Under the pieces are notes generated by a model. The model made no database searches and was not told where the DNA came from. It worked only from the letters and a program-made list of their open reading frames with translations. Of a stretch of 64,000 nt of DNA, positions 1-12,255 are shown piece by piece (positions within the stretch are counted from its first letter, which is position 1; each line of letters begins with the position of its first letter). Made by a program: the position numbers and the translations under genes. The DNA lies in the NCBI GenBank assembly GCA_037349315.1, contig JBAIAC010000059.1:27622501-27686500 (forward strand). Reading direction: 5' to 3'. This DNA is from Chelydra serpentina. Lineage: Eukaryota > Chordata > Testudines > Chelydridae.

Positions 1-112
1 GTCCCAATTTTATAGGGACAGTCCTGATATTTGGGGCCTTTTCTTATATAATCTCCTATTACCCCCACCCCCACCCGCTGTCCCGATTTTTCACACTTGC
101 TGTCTGGTCACC
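1..112. mobile_element. Partial DNA-transposon MITE cut by the window edge
   Basis: It ends in tctggtcaccct, which resembles the terminal inverted repeat of a reptile MITE family whose other end reads agggtgaccaga. The inside has the typical tcccgatttttcacacttgc. The left end lies outside the window. Confidence 0.5.
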
Positions 113-1741
113 CTATCCACTCCTGGAGCAATTAAGCTACATGCAGTCTGTGAACTCACAAGTTTTCTGCAATCTCAGTCTAGGTTGAATGACTGTTATT
201 TAAGAAATAATATGTGATCAAGTAATTAAAGACTTAAAATGATGCATGCACACAAGGAGGCATGTCACCTTAAATTTTCTTTACTTTTGAGTGCCTAGTA
301 GTTCAACGTTTAATGTTCTCTTACTGTAGTCTTTCTAATGGAATATAATTAGTTCATTACCCTTATGGGAGTGATTATATCAAAAACTAGCACCAAAATA
401 CTTAATTCGAGGAACGGGAATTATTAAAATGAAGATGATATTTAAAATCTAAAGACAAAAGGTGAGAATTTATTCCTCAGAATCAGCACAGAGGTCATTT
501 AAGCAAACTGTTACGATGATAACAAAATTGGTATGCTACTAAACGAAAGAAAGCAGAAAAGCAAATAAAAACAAACTATAGCTCAATGACAAGAATATAT
601 TCAGGCCAAAATCATATCATTCAAAATGTGTAAATCCAGCCCAAGTGATATCGACAGAAAGGAATATAAACTACAATGTGACGTAAAAAGGAAAGTAGAA
701 GGCTTAAGGGGAAATGTGAAGAGGAAGTAGCCACGGCTAATAACAGGTAGAATGCAGACATGGGGGTGATGGGTGCATATTCCCTGGGGTTCAGTGAGCC
801 CTTTGGGAGGCATCGGAGGAACAGTCTGGTAAGCCATGAAGAATGGTGGGCAAAAGGTAGCACAAAATTCTCCCTTTGTTCCCTGTAGGTGATGGATATA
901 TGGGACATGTGTCATGCTACCTGAAAGGGGCCCAAAGGGATTCCTATGAGTGCTGCAGTAATGGTTGCCCATCAGTTCCCATCCACTCCCTCAGTGGAAC
1001 AATTATCAGAAGCTTTCATGCTAAACACAAACAGGTGTGAATCTAGAGCCTTCCTAATGGCGCACTGAGGTATGGATTCAGATGCAGCCCTTCTTTCCTA
1101 CAGGATCCTCCATCATGCTCTGGCTGCAGCCTCACTCCTGCTGCAACACATCCAGCTGTGAGTCTGGATGTCACCTACTGCAACACCCCACCATGACTCA
1201 TCTGACCCTGGAGTTGGGCTCCTGCCCATTCTGTCACTGGTAAATGATGCTACAGGTCTGGATCCTGCCTCCTCCTCCCACTCTATTGGAGGTAGTCATG
1301 GCTCTAGATCCTACCACTATGCTGAGGCCATATTCTCCCATTTTAGGACGTGAGTTTCTCCTAGTCTGTGTAGGGACATGGTGCTCCTACCTTGCATTTC
1401 AGATCCAAGATGTGGTCCTGCCTCCTCTCTCACACACACCTTCCCACTATCACATTGCTGTTTGCTACGGGATCTCCCTCCCTTCAGTGCTCCCTCATAC
1501 GATATTCTTTGCACACACTAAGGGAACTCTCCTCCACACTTTCTCTCACTGTGCAAAGTGCTACACTACAAAGTAGGACTAAGGCTATTGACATCTGAGG
1601 CCCAGATTAAGTTGCACACAGGGGAGGAGTGTGGAAATGCTTGCACCTAGTTGGGAAATCTTTAATTCTTGAGCCACAAGCAGATGAAAACTTGCCAGCT
1701 CCTTGTTTTGACTTCTGGTGAATCTGTTAGCCTCAGTTTGT
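113..1741. other. No gene or recognised repeat
   Basis: The composition is ordinary and there are only short ORFs without domain-like sequence or splice context. I see no RNA gene. Confidence 0.5.
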
Positions 1742-1890
1742 GTATGTCTACACTGGGAGCTAGGGGTGTGTAAACGTACTCATGCTAGTTCTCATCCAGC
1801 TAGCATGCTAAAAATAGTAGTGTTTCTGCAGTGACACAGGCTAGCCACCCTGAGTACAAACCTGCCTGGACCCTGTGCTTCAAATGCAGA
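1742..1890. mobile_element. MITE-like fragment related to the repeat at 44867-45132
   Basis: Shares tgtctacactggga, gctaaaaatagtagtg and cctgagtacaaacctgcctg with the element near 44900-45080. No target duplication could be defined. Confidence 0.4.
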
Positions 1891-2526
1891 TATAGCCTGA
1901 ATCCTGAAAGTCTCTCTGTATTGGTCCCTCCCTCACACCTAGAATTGAATGATGAAGCAATAAAATTTATTTTGCAGTAGTGGCCCCTGCAGCATGTCCT
2001 CAGACACTTCTGCATGTGAAAACCTGCATGTCGGGGGTGGGATTCCCTTGAAGGGTGCTGGGAACATGCAGAGTCAGTGGTTAGTCATGTCTTTTTCCTA
2101 GTGTGGTCCTTCTTGTTATCCCTCTCTTCCAAGTCCTCTTAACTCTGTTTTTATGATCCAGCAAAGAGTTACTGGATTCAAATAGCTGAGGTAGGTTCAA
2201 TGCTTCCAAGAGAGGAGGCAAAGAATACTGAAGGGCTGGGGATGGAGGATACATTTTTCAGAAACACAAGTGCCATTGAAAGTCAATAGCACTTTTGAAA
2301 ATCCCACCTGGACTCTGCTGTTATAGCCACTTCTTCCTGGTCTATTGCTACAGAACACTTATTGTCCACAGGATATGAAGAAAGGGACAAAAGACAAATT
2401 GAAGCCACCAGTAATGATTGTTTCGAACCCTTTCACAATGGTGGTTGTTTGAGAGCTGGTTGCTAGGTTTAGGTGAGGCTGTATTGTCACAAATGGAGAT
2501 CTCAGAGCTAAAGCATGAAATGCAGA
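1891..2526. other. No gene or recognised repeat
   Basis: Unique-looking sequence without coding or RNA signals that I can support. Confidence 0.4.
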
Positions 2527-2705
2527 TAGGGGGAGGGATAGCTCAGTGGTTTGAGCATTGGCCTGCTAAACCCAGGGTTGTGAGTTCAATCCTTGAGGGG
2601 GCCATTTAGGGATCTGGGGCAAAAATTGGGGCTTGGTCCTGCTTTGAGCAGGGGGTTGGACTAGATGACCTGCTAAGGTCCCTTCCAACCCTGATATTCT
2701 ATGAC
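2527..2705 (+). mobile_element. tRNA-derived SINE with CR1-type 3' tail
   Basis: The head has pol III promoter boxes: A-box-like tagctcagtggtttgagc and B-box-like gttgtgagttcaatcc. The 3' part (2631-2703) is nearly the same as the last 73 bp of the CR1 LINE at 28700-28772, both ending ttctatga. This is the tRNA/CR1 chimera known from turtles, moved in trans by CR1 machinery. It is not a functional tRNA gene. Confidence 0.85.
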
Positions 2706-2769
2706 TCAGCATCTGCTTTTATGCAGACACAGAAAGCAGCACACGTACAGATATTTGTCCTGTCTTTTT

Positions 2770-3858
2770 ACAACTCTATCTCCATAAGGGTTTTAAAGGG
2801 TCTGGAAAGGTTATACCCTCTGGTAGAGGAACCTGTTCCCCCTTGGGACTTGAACTTGTTGTTGTCAAAATGAATGAGTCCTCCCTTTGAACCTTTAGCT
2901 ACCTGTTTCTTGCTACATCGCTCGAGGAAGGTAGCCTTTTTGGTGGCAATCACCTCAGCCAGGAGAGTAGGTGAATTACATGCTTTAATGTCTCGTTCTC
3001 CTTATACAGCCTTCTATAAGGACATGGTTTACCTATGTCCCCATCCAAAGTTTCTGACAAAGGTGGTGTCTCACTTCCATGTCAATCAAGCAATATATCT
3101 ACCTTCTTTCTTCCTTTCACACTTTGGATGTTAGAGCATAGAATTCTACTTGGACAGGATCAAACAGCTTACATCGTCCTTACAATTGTTTATGTCTGTG
3201 ACAGACAGGATGAAGGGGCTCCCAGTCTCTTCTCAGAGGATTTCATTTTGGATATCTTTCTGTATATGCTTGTGTTTTGACTCGGCCAATGTAGCTCTAC
3301 CAAGCAGAATAACAGCACATTCAACAAGATCTCAGGCGGCCTCTGTGGCCTTTCTAGCTCAAGTGCTTATCCTAGACATTTGTTAAGTGGCAATGTGGGC
3401 TCCAGTGCATACCTTATGCCAGATTTCAGCATTCTAGAGATGATGCCGGGTATGGATGTGTGGTTCTCCAAGCATTATTCAGATAGACTCTCAGCCTACC
3501 TCCAAATCAAACTGCTTATGAGTCCCCTGAAGTGGAATGGACACGTGCAATCACTCAAAGAAATGGTTAACTTGTTCCTTAAGTGTTGTTCTTCAAGATG
3601 TTTTCTATGTTGTCCTTTCCCTAACCCACACTCATTCCCCTCTGTATTGGAGTCTGTCTGGTAAGAAGGAACTGAGGGAAGTTTGCGGGGGGGTGGCTCT
3701 GCACTTTATACCATTGTGCAGCAGCAGAGGACCGCATGTGCCACGCCGATGGGTACTGCTGAGGGAAAAATCTCCAACAACCGTGCGCTTGATGTGCACA
3801 CACCTAAAGTGGAATGGACATGTGCAACACATCACGAAGAATAACAGTTATGGAACAG
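2770..3858 (+). mobile_element. DIRS retrotransposon remnant: tyrosine recombinase 3' part and right terminal repeat
   Basis: Broken frames from 2874 to 3386 read PPFEPLATCFLLHRSRKVAF, then ITSARRVGEL, and further on AHSTRSQAAS. These match the recombinase of the DIRS copy at 17912-19225, including its catalytic Arg and HxxR. Stops and frameshifts disable it. From about 3510 to 3858 lie the internal complementary region and right terminal repeat, with aaggaactgaggga, aaaaatctcc and a cacacctaaagtggaatgga end. The 5' two thirds is missing. Confidence 0.8.
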
Positions 3859-3859
3859 G

Positions 3860-4052
3860 TTTCGGTGTAGTAGCCGTGTTAGTCTGTGTCAGCAAAAAGA
3901 AAATAAGAAAGAAATACTTGTGGAACCTTAGAGACTAACAAATTTATTTCAGCATAAGCTTTCGTGGGTTAGAACCCACTTCATCAGACGCATGGAATGG
4001 AACATACAGTGAACAGATATTTATACAGTCAGAGAAACATGATAACCATTTC
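3860..4052 (-). mobile_element. Penelope-like element 3' tail
   Basis: Reverse complement of 35045-35222, the tail of the Penelope-like element in intron 1. Shared blocks include gtgttagtctgtgtcagc, agagactaacaaatttattt and agcataagctttcgtggg. Only the 3' end is present. It sits immediately after the DIRS terminal repeat. Confidence 0.75.
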
Positions 4053-5036
4053 TTTTGTGCAGCTCCACATGTGACATTTCTCACTAGTGCAAAAAACCAG
4101 TAATTCTCAATTGCGACAGCACATCCAAATGTGGGAGTGTCACGCCAGGTGCCTGACGTTGGCCAGCTGTGTCTGAGCACTTTCCACATTGATAAAGGAA
4201 AAAGCAATAAACAAAACTCTCTCCCTCCTCTGCCTGAAGGAGAAGCTTGAAAGGTAACAGATTTTTTTCCCTTCCCCTTTCCCTCCCCCTATGTGGGAGT
4301 ACACAAACAACAGTGATTGTGGAAGAGCTAAGCCATAGAAATGGGTGTTTCAACATGCCCACATAGAAACAGATGCCAACACCAGGTAAAACTGCCCAAG
4401 CAGGTATTTATTCTATAGGTTGGCTTTTCCCAGTCCGAGGTGCTGCCAGTGCATATCCATATCTCAGACATTCTTTGCCTAGCTAGTCTGCTTTCTTGAG
4501 TGAAGTGGGATGCATGTGTAAGTTACAGACCCTGCTACACAGTTTCATGGCTACCTGGCATTCATCCTGTGTCTTCTGGTTCCCAATCTATTCTCTAACC
4601 ACAGGAGACCTGAGCTCTAGCCCTGACTGGGTTTATGATGGAAACATTGTGACATCTGTGCAAGATACTACCATAGACATGTATTCTTTTCTGCACTGGA
4701 ATCGGAGCAAATTATAGCTCCTAGAGGCAGCTCATGTTGTTGTCCCATCTTCTCAGCAGTCATAGGTAGAGGCTGGGACTTTAAAATGGGTCTATTTCTT
4801 ACTGGAGGAGAAATAAGTCATGCATCTGTTGGATCTCTGTCCATTGCTGCTCTGAAACAAAATTAAAGATAGAATGCATTGCTCCTTGTGACAAAGGATG
4901 CAGGATAACATCACCTGACTCCTTCAGAGATGACTTATGATGGTCTTGTGGTCTGCAATTTAACTTATCCATCAACAAATGTTCCTATTGGTCAAGTGGA
5001 GAGGCACTGGAGAAATTTAGACAGCCAAATGCAATT
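4053..5036. other. No gene or recognised repeat
   Basis: Short ORFs only, and no convincing protein similarity or structured repeat. Confidence 0.4.
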
Positions 5037-5044
5037 CACCTAGG

Positions 5045-5547
5045 CAGGGCCAGTGCGCCCACTAGGTGACCCTAGGTGGTCGCCTAGGGCGCCAAGATTT
5101 GAGGGGCGGCAGGCTGCTGCCTCCCGCCTCCCAGCTCTGCAGCTGAGCGTGGAGCCAGGAGCCGGGGGGTCGGCTGGCTGTGGCTGCCTCCCGCCTCCCG
5201 GCTCCGCGGCTGAGCCGAGAGCCGGGGGGCGGCTGGCCACGGCTGCCTCCCGCCTTCCGGCTCTGCGGCTGAGCCAGGAGCCAGGGGGGCGGGGTGGCTC
5301 ACTGCAGCTGCCTCCTGCCTCCTGGCTCCGCGGATGAACCGCGAGCTGGGAGAGCGCCGCGGGCGGGGGGGAGGCTGCCGTGGGTGGGAGGCCAAGCTTC
5401 CGTGGCCCGCAGGGGGGTGGGAAGTCGCGGGGGTGGGGGTGGGGAAATCTGGCTGCTGCGGGGGGGGGGTGGCGTTAGTTGGGGGGGGCACAGGGCTGGT
5501 GCAAGGAAGTTTCGCCTAGGGCACGAAACTTCCTTGCACCGGCCCTG
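5045..5547. mobile_element. hAT-type MITE with GC-rich internal minisatellite
   Basis: Terminal repeats are CAGGGCCAGTGC and the complement of GCACCGGCCCTG. They are flanked by an 8-bp target duplication, CACCTAGG (5037-5044) and CCCCTAGG (5548-5555), 7 of 8 matching. Inside, 5110-5340 holds about four imperfect units of 60-65 bp built on gctgcctcccgcctcccggc and ctgagccaggagccgggggg. A second inverted pair, aaggaagtttcgcctagg / gcacgaaacttccttgca, sits near the right end. Confidence 0.75.
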
Positions 5548-5920
5548 CCCCTAGGCCATTGCTTCCTAACAAAATGGCTGGGACCAAACATTCCATGCTT
5601 GTTGATCTAGAACACTGCTAATATTTTACCTATCAACACTTGGAATAGTCAGCCCATGACTAAAAACAAAAAGAATTGTGGAGGCAATCTGAGGGTCTAC
5701 AGCCTGCAGCTCTAAAATATTTATGTGGAACTTTTATGTTTCATTGACCATAAACATTCCATTGACCATGAATTGTGGAAGTGGGAAAGTAGATGCATCC
5801 TTAATGATTGCTACTGAGGTAGAGGGAGGGTTGAAGAAAAACCTCTTTCAATACATTGTCCTTCATTTCTCACTAATTGAGACATTTAAATTTTGGAGTA
5901 ACATCCAGAGGTACCTTCAT
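5548..5920. other. No gene or recognised repeat
   Basis: AT-rich spacer between the hAT MITE and the CR1 tail. Confidence 0.4.
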
Positions 5921-7097
5921 GTCATAGAATCATAGAATATTGGGGATGGAAGAGACCTCAGGAGGTCATCTAGTCCAACCCCCCACTCAAGGCAGGACCA
6001 ACCCCAACTAAATCATCCCAGCCAGGGCTTTGCTAGGCCGGGCCTTAAAAACCTCTAAGGAAGGAGATTCCACCACCTCCCTAGGTAACCCATTCCAGGT
6101 CACCCTCCTCCTAGTGAAATCGTGTTTCCTAATATCCAACCTAGGCTTCCCCCACTGCAACTTGAGACCATTGCTTCTTGTTCTGTCATCTGCCACCACT
6201 GAGAACAGCCGAGCTCCATCCTCTTTGGAACCCCCCTTCAGGTAGTTGAAGGCTGCTATCAAATCCCCCCTCACTCTTCTCTTCTGCAGACTAAATAACC
6301 CCAGTTCCCTCAGCCTCTCCTCTTAAGTCATGTGCCCCAGATCCCTAATCATTTCCGTTGCCCTCTGCTGGATTCTCTCCAATTTGTCCACATCCTTTCT
6401 GTAGTGGGGGGCCCAAAACTGGATGTAATACTCCAGATGTGGCCTCACCAGTGCTGAATAGAGGGGAATAATCACTTCCCTCGATGTGCTGGCAATACTC
6501 CTACTAATGCAGCCCAATATGCCGTTAGCCTTCTTGGCAACAAGGGCACACTGCTGACTCATATCCAGCTTCTTATCCACTGTAATACCCAGGTCCTTTT
6601 CTGCAGAACTGCCGCTTAGCCAGTTGGTCCCCAGACTGTAGCAGTGCATGGGATTCTTCCATCCTAAATGCAGGACTCTGTACTTGTCCTTGTTGAACTT
6701 CATCAGATTTCTTTTGGCCCAATCCTCCAATTTGTCTAGGTCACTCTGGACCCTATTCCTACCCTCCAGCATATCTACCTCTACGCACGGCTTAGTGTCA
6801 TCTGTGAAATTGCTGAGGGTGCAAGTCATCCCATCATCCAGATCATTAATAAAGATGTTGAACAAAACCAGCCCCAGGACTGACCCCTGGGGTACTCCAC
6901 TTGATACTGGCTGCCAACTAGACATCAAGCCGTTGATCACTACCCGTTGAACCCAACAGTCTAGCCAGATTTCTATCCACTTTATAGTCCATTCATCCAA
7001 TCCATACTTCTTTATCTTGCTGGCAAGAATACTGTGGGAGACCATATAAAAAGCTTTGCTGAAGTCAAGATATATCACGTCCACTGCTTTTCCCATC
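5921..7097 (-). mobile_element. CR1 LINE, 5'-truncated, degenerate reverse transcriptase
   Basis: The minus-strand frame from 7096 reads [40 protein letters not shown], then NFTDDTKP where an intact RT has FADDTK. It runs on to DLGHMT before breaking, with a second frame at 6274-6008. The 3' tail is at 5921-6000 (tcatagaatcatagaatatt on the plus strand). The copy has roughly the last 40% of ORF2. Confidence 0.9.
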
Positions 7098-7356
7098 TAT
7101 ATTTGGAGCTTAAATCATTGGCAGCTAATACTGTAATGGTCTCATCCGGAGTCTAGCATAATTTATCACATATGTGGTGGTACCCATGAGACCCATTGGC
7201 CTCAAAGAACCTTCAAAGATCTATGAAGTTCTTTCTCAGGAGCTGTATAGTTTGTTAAATGTCCACAAAGCTTTCCTATGGAAGAAAAACAGTGGCTTAA
7301 ACTTAATTTGGTATTGTCTGGATTAACATTGTTCTCTGGGTGGGACTCCAGATCTA

Positions 7357-7554
7357 AGGGCTTGTGTATGTGGGGAAATAGACTGGAATAGATATAGTGG
7401 AATTAAGCTTTGGAAGTGGATTAAATTAAACCACAAAAAGGCACACTCATTGCAGAATAAGAGTGTCCACATAGGGAGTTACTGCCGAATAGCTACTGCC
7501 TTTTACATTCACATCCTAGCTTTTTGGAATCACTTTCCTGTGTAGACAAGACTT
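7357..7554. mobile_element. Candidate MITE with imperfect terminal inverted repeats
   Basis: The left end aagggcttgtgtatgtgg pairs with the complement of the right end tgtgtagacaagactt (AAGTCTTGTCTACACA). The length, about 200 bp, suits a MITE. Superfamily is unclear and no clean target duplication is visible. Confidence 0.5.
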
Positions 7555-8735
7555 AAGTCTTGATCACAGAAGTACTGGCCCAACAAAAGAAAAACGTAAC
7601 CGTATCCACTGATGTATAGTTGTTGTTGCAGCTTTGTGCTGTTTGGGTTCTGAACCCTGAGCTCTGTCCATAGAAGACCAACAGACAAGTTTCTCAAAAA
7701 TGGGTTACTAAATTTAGTTTCTTATGTCCATGTTTAAGCAGCTAAATAAGAGCGCTGACCTCAGCACCCAATAGTTTCCATTGTCTTTCAAACAGGAGAG
7801 TGAAATGGCCAGGGGTTTTGTACAGCTCTGGTTCTGGGTACAGTTCCTTACACAGCATACCAATCTCATTATGTACAGTAATCAAAGGAGGGATTCCTAA
7901 AATAGGGCAATAGAAGAATTCCTATGCATATTTGCTCCTCATGTGTCTTTGAGTCACACCTGTTTGCTTCACTGATGCAAACTTTTTTTACTCCCATGGG
8001 TGAAAATTTGGCTCCACTAACATCAGTTTCCAAATTCCCAAAGACTTCAGTCAGATAAGGATTTCACCTATTGTTAATAGTGCCAAGATGGCTATAGAGA
8101 ACCAGCTGGAGATTACTCTTATCCTTGAACATCATTAAAAACTGTTATTTAATTTCAGTTGCAAAATCCTGATCCTCAGTGATGTTGCAAGACACAAAGG
8201 ATTTAGGTAGATTAAAATCCTGGGTGGAGTTTCAGTGCTGTCAGCAGCTAGCAAAATGACCTCTTGATATGTAAAGTAAACATATTTGATCTGGAATCTT
8301 TTATTACACCCCAATATTATAATTCTGTCCTTATGACTCTGGATTTGTATCCATGCATAGTCCTATAAACTTAGAAATCCAATTGATTAGCATTAGGATC
8401 CATGGAATCTTTTAGATCTAGTGCTATTCCCCAACCTCAACCACCTAATCTACCTTTCCTATATAGTTTTTATTCTGGTATTCTTGTATCCCAGTGACTG
8501 TCATCCCATCATGTTTTACACATTCCTATTCTGTCTTCGCTCTTTTTCATTGCCAGTCATTATAGTTAAAAATGCTCTAGAAGGGGTTATTCAGGGAATT
8601 ACAGACCAGTAAGATTTACCTCTGAACAAAACAATAATGAAAAATAGAAATGAAAAATATCTAGAAAATCACACTGTAACTCAATGACATAATTTAAAGT
8701 TCCAAAAGGTCACTGTAATGGGCTACTAAAGACAG
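7555..8735. other. No gene; possible short LINE scrap near 8580
   Basis: Mostly unique AT-rich DNA. Around 8583-8665, ggggttattcagggaattac and the text after it resembles a degraded LINE ORF piece, but it is too short to classify. Confidence 0.35.
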
Positions 8736-8737
8736 TT

Positions 8738-9665
8738 GTTTCGCGCGCGGGAAGCCTGGGAGGGAGGGGGATTCTCGACTTCTCCCCCTCCCTCCCAGGC
8801 CTCCCCCTCCGCACCCAGGGACACCCAGAGCGACTGCAGCGCCCCTGACTGCAGGCGTCCCGTGGGGCTGCGGGACGCGGTCGGATCATGCTGGCCCCCC
8901 GTACACAGCTGCCTGGTGAGCGAACGGAGGGCGCACAGCACAGGCCAGGCGGCCCCAGCACAAGCTCCCCTGTCCGCCGCCTGCCGCCACCCCCCATCCT
9001 TGCTGGGCTGCACGGGGAAAGCGGGCCTCAGTCTCCAGCCGGGCTCTCCATGGAACCGCCCAGGACCCTCCTGAGCAGAGGGAGGAGCTGGAAGGAGCCG
9101 CTGCCTCTCCCGCGCAGGGCGGCCAGCGTGATCCGAGCACGTCCCGCAGCCCCGCGGGGCGCCTGCAGTCGGGGGTGCTGCAGCCGCTCGGGGTGTCCCT
9201 GGGGGCAGAGGGGGAGGTCTGCGCATGCCGCTGCCGCTTGGCTTCTCCCTCTCCCTCCCAGGCCTCCCCCTCCGCCCCCAGGGACACCCCGAGCGGCTGC
9301 AGCGCCCCTGACTGCAGGTGCCCCGCCACACGGGGCTGTGGGACGCGCTCGGATCATGCTGGCCGCCCTGCGCGGGAGAGGCGGCAGCTCCTACCAGCTC
9401 CTCCCTCCACTCAGCCAGAAGGTAACCCGGCCCCACTGGGCTGGCGGGGGTCCTGGGCGGTTCCATGGAGAGCCCGGCTGGAGACTGAGGCCCGCTCTCC
9501 CCATGCAGCCTGGCAGGGATGGGGCGTGGCAGCAGGTGGTGGACAGGGGAGCTTGTGCTGGGGCCGCCTGGCCTGTGCTGTGCGCCCTCCATTCGCTCAC
9601 CGGGGCCAGGCAGCTGTGTACGGTGCACAGACGTGCCGCTCCCACTACCTGCTCCAGGTCTGAGC
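8738..9665. repeat. GC-rich large palindrome (fold-back repeat)
   Basis: The segment 8890-9262 is the inverted complement of 9268-9640, centre near 9265. Paired landmarks are ggccaggcggccccagcac (8943) with gtgctggggccgcctggcc (9553), and gcgcagggcggccagcg (9112) with ctggccgccctgcgcg (9359). A further copy of the central module lies at 8740-8900. Long ORFs on both strands mirror each other because of the symmetry and GC content. I call no gene here. Confidence 0.85.
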
Positions 9666-10194
9666 ATGTCCCAGGCTAAAGTCCCCTAAGGGCTGGCTTG
9701 GTGGGGCTTGCTCGAGCGGGTTCTCTGGAGCAGTTACATGCAATCACTGCTGGGGGCAGGATCCCAGGCTTCATGGTACCATTTTTTAAATGGAAACCTA
9801 GTCGTTATATGAGACAAAACTGGGGAGGGAGAGTGCACGGAAGTAAAAAGGTCCTAATCAAGAGTTAAAAGGATCTGGGGGGAGAAAGGTGATTGTGGGA
9901 TAGGGACAATCTTCTAAGGGCTCTTTACAATGTGGCATTAGGTAAATATACTGGATTGGAAATAGGGGTTAGGACTGTGTCAGGTCCCAGTGAGTCTCAC
10001 ATCCCCTTTCTTCTGGCAGCTGTTTATCCAAGGAACCTTGCACTGCTTGGTCCCCTCACACTGGTAACTCCAAGTGAGTTTCACATCACCTTTCTTTGGG
10101 AGGCCTTGTAACATTTCTCCCCAGTTTACAACCTTGCCCCCTTAAAAAACATGCTAGGAACCTTGCACTTCTTGCTTCCTCCACTTTGGTAAAT
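9666..10194. repeat. Weak internal direct repeat, otherwise unassigned
   Basis: aaggaaccttgcactgcttg near 10030 recurs as taggaaccttgcacttcttg near 10153, each followed by a related cactggtaa / ctttggtaa. Nothing else is recognised. Confidence 0.35.
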
Positions 10195-10443
10195 CTTTCC
10201 TGCTATCACTCTTGAAAGCCTGGGAGGGAGGGGGGAAGCTGAGTGGCAGCAGCAGAGCAGAGGTGAGCTGGGGTGGGGGAAATGCAGCACGTGCGGGGGA
10301 GGCGGCAGGGGTGGGGATTTGGTGAAGGGGTTGGGAAGGGGCGGAGTTGAGGCAGGGCTGGGGGGGGGGGAGAGAAAAAACTGAGGGGGGGGGGAGCCAA
10401 AAATTTTTTTGCTTGGGGCGGCAAAAATCCTAGAGCCGGCTTG
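10195..10443 (+). mobile_element. GC-rich non-autonomous hAT-like repeat end
   Basis: Poly-purine GC-rich body ending ttgcttggggcggcaaaaat then cctagagccggcttgt. The ending resembles hAT MITE termini (agagccggccctg type). The left end and target duplication are not clear. Confidence 0.4.
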
Positions 10444-11454
10444 TGATTATGGTGAAATGGGAATTTCTATTAAGACATATTTGTACCTAGAGACTAAAAG
10501 CTCTTCATTAATCTGTCTAAAATTAAGCCTGCTATTGCAGTCTCCTTAGTAAAGGTATAATCAAATTAGCGGAGGGTGTATTCCTGCCAAACCCACAGCC
10601 AGGAGATCACCACTCAGACTAAACATAGATACAGCAACTTCAGCCCTGAGAGTATCAGCTGCAATCGCTTATGGCACACTCCTGTGCCCAACTGGGAGGC
10701 TATTGTGAGCATGCACACACACCCACTTTACAAAATCTACTTTAAATTAGATTTCCTTAGAAGCTTTTTCAGGACTGATGCATCACCTGATTGATTTGCT
10801 GTACATTCAAAACTTCCAAACACATGTCCCAAGGGCAGTTTTGATTCAACTTGAAGAAATTGGAATTGCCTGGGTAACCTGAATTCTGATGTTTTCTAAC
10901 TTCCAATAGCTTGACTTTGCAACCTTATCTTTCTTTTAATGGATTTTTTTAATGAAACTGGAAGAAAAATAAAAGAAAAATTCCATTCTATGGAACCATG
11001 TTGACCCCCATTTGGGTCATTGTCAGGGCTGAGACATGTAGATCCACAGCACAGTTCTACCAGAGTAACTGGTAGTACTAAGCTGTTATCTTCCATGTGG
11101 ATCATGGACTAAAGGAGGGAGGAGATGCACTTTGTCAGTGGGTTTCACAGCTATTTGCTGATAGCAGAAGAGCTCTTGAGTATGGTTGGAAAAATTATGA
11201 CAAAACATTTTTTTCATCAGACTTTTACTGATTTGTCTAAATGTTTTGTGGAGACAGTTTGATTTAGACAAAGTTCTGAGGGAACCCAGGCAGGATTCTG
11301 ACAGAACTCAGCCTGTCTGTCAGGCAGGTTTCCAATGTCTGGAGGGAGGCACTTCCCTCTGCTTGGGATTCACAGCCAGGAACCTACTCCTGGAGTTAGG
11401 CGCTTAACTCCGACCCACCAAAAAAATGAGAAGGTGTTACCCCTCTTTCCCTTG
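10444..11454. other. No gene or recognised repeat
   Basis: Short ORFs only; no repeat family recognised. Confidence 0.4.
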
Positions 11455-11560
11455 TAACATTTAGACCACTGGTTAGAGCACTCACCTGAGAGTGGGAAAC
11501 TCAGGTTCAAATTCCCCTCTGCTTGATGTAGAACAGGGATTTGAACTCAAGTGTGACCCC
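11455..11560 (+). mobile_element. tRNA-derived SINE-like fragment
   Basis: A-box-like ctggttagagcactc and B-box-like caggttcaaattcccc are spaced as in a tRNA-derived SINE. The rest of the element is not distinct. Confidence 0.45.
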
Positions 11561-12255
11561 AGGACCCCTTGATGCCAGCTGGCAGAGGGTAAAGGAGTGT
11601 ATAAGAGGGATCCCCTGGGTCTGGTGTTTACATTCTAGTTTCATGTATGGTTTCTACTGAAAGCCTGTGTCACAGTGGTCATAATCTTTGCAAAATGTAT
11701 GTGCAGATACGCAAGAAGATTTGTATATATATTGGACATTATGTTCTTAAGGCCTTGTAGTTAAAGCCAGGTCACCCAAAGTTAGTGTGCCTTGAAACAG
11801 ACTCTTCCAGAAAGGAGATGGGAGGCACTTATTTCCCTAGCTGTATCTCACAATAGACATCTGTTAGCATACTGAGTCAAATACTAATGAAGAGATTGCA
11901 GGAACTTCAAAAGGAAAATTAACAGAAAGAGGTAAACTGGGGAAAGGACCCTGTTTTACAGGTGAAGAACAAAAGACTGGGTTTGAGATATCCGGAGGTG
12001 CAGAAAGATGCCATCTGGAGAGACAAGTTGCCATCAGGCTTGACCTCTTGGAAGGATGGTCTCAGCTATGCTGGTTGAAAAACTCTGTGACAAGGACTTT
12101 GGGGTAAGCAGTTCCTTATTAGATAACAGGGCATCTTGTTAGTTGAATTTAGGCTCTAGAAGGTATGTTATGATTTTATTTTGTATGTAACCTTCTGTTT
12201 CCAATAGTTCTCTTTGCTATCATTTGCATCTCTGTTCTTTGTTAATGAACTTATA
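11561..12255. other. No gene or recognised repeat
   Basis: Unique-looking DNA. Confidence 0.35.

Noticed and set aside
2530..2605. tRNA gene
   Set aside because: The tRNA-like boxes are followed by a CR1 tail and the fold is incomplete; it is the head of a SINE.
5053..5554. Proline- and glycine-rich ORFs on both strands
   Set aside because: They come from the GC-rich minisatellite inside a hAT MITE.
8726..9679. Long ORFs on both strands (313 and 263 codons) in GC-rich DNA
   Set aside because: They mirror each other because the region is a palindrome and stop codons are rare at this GC content. No domain, splice site or codon pattern supports a gene.
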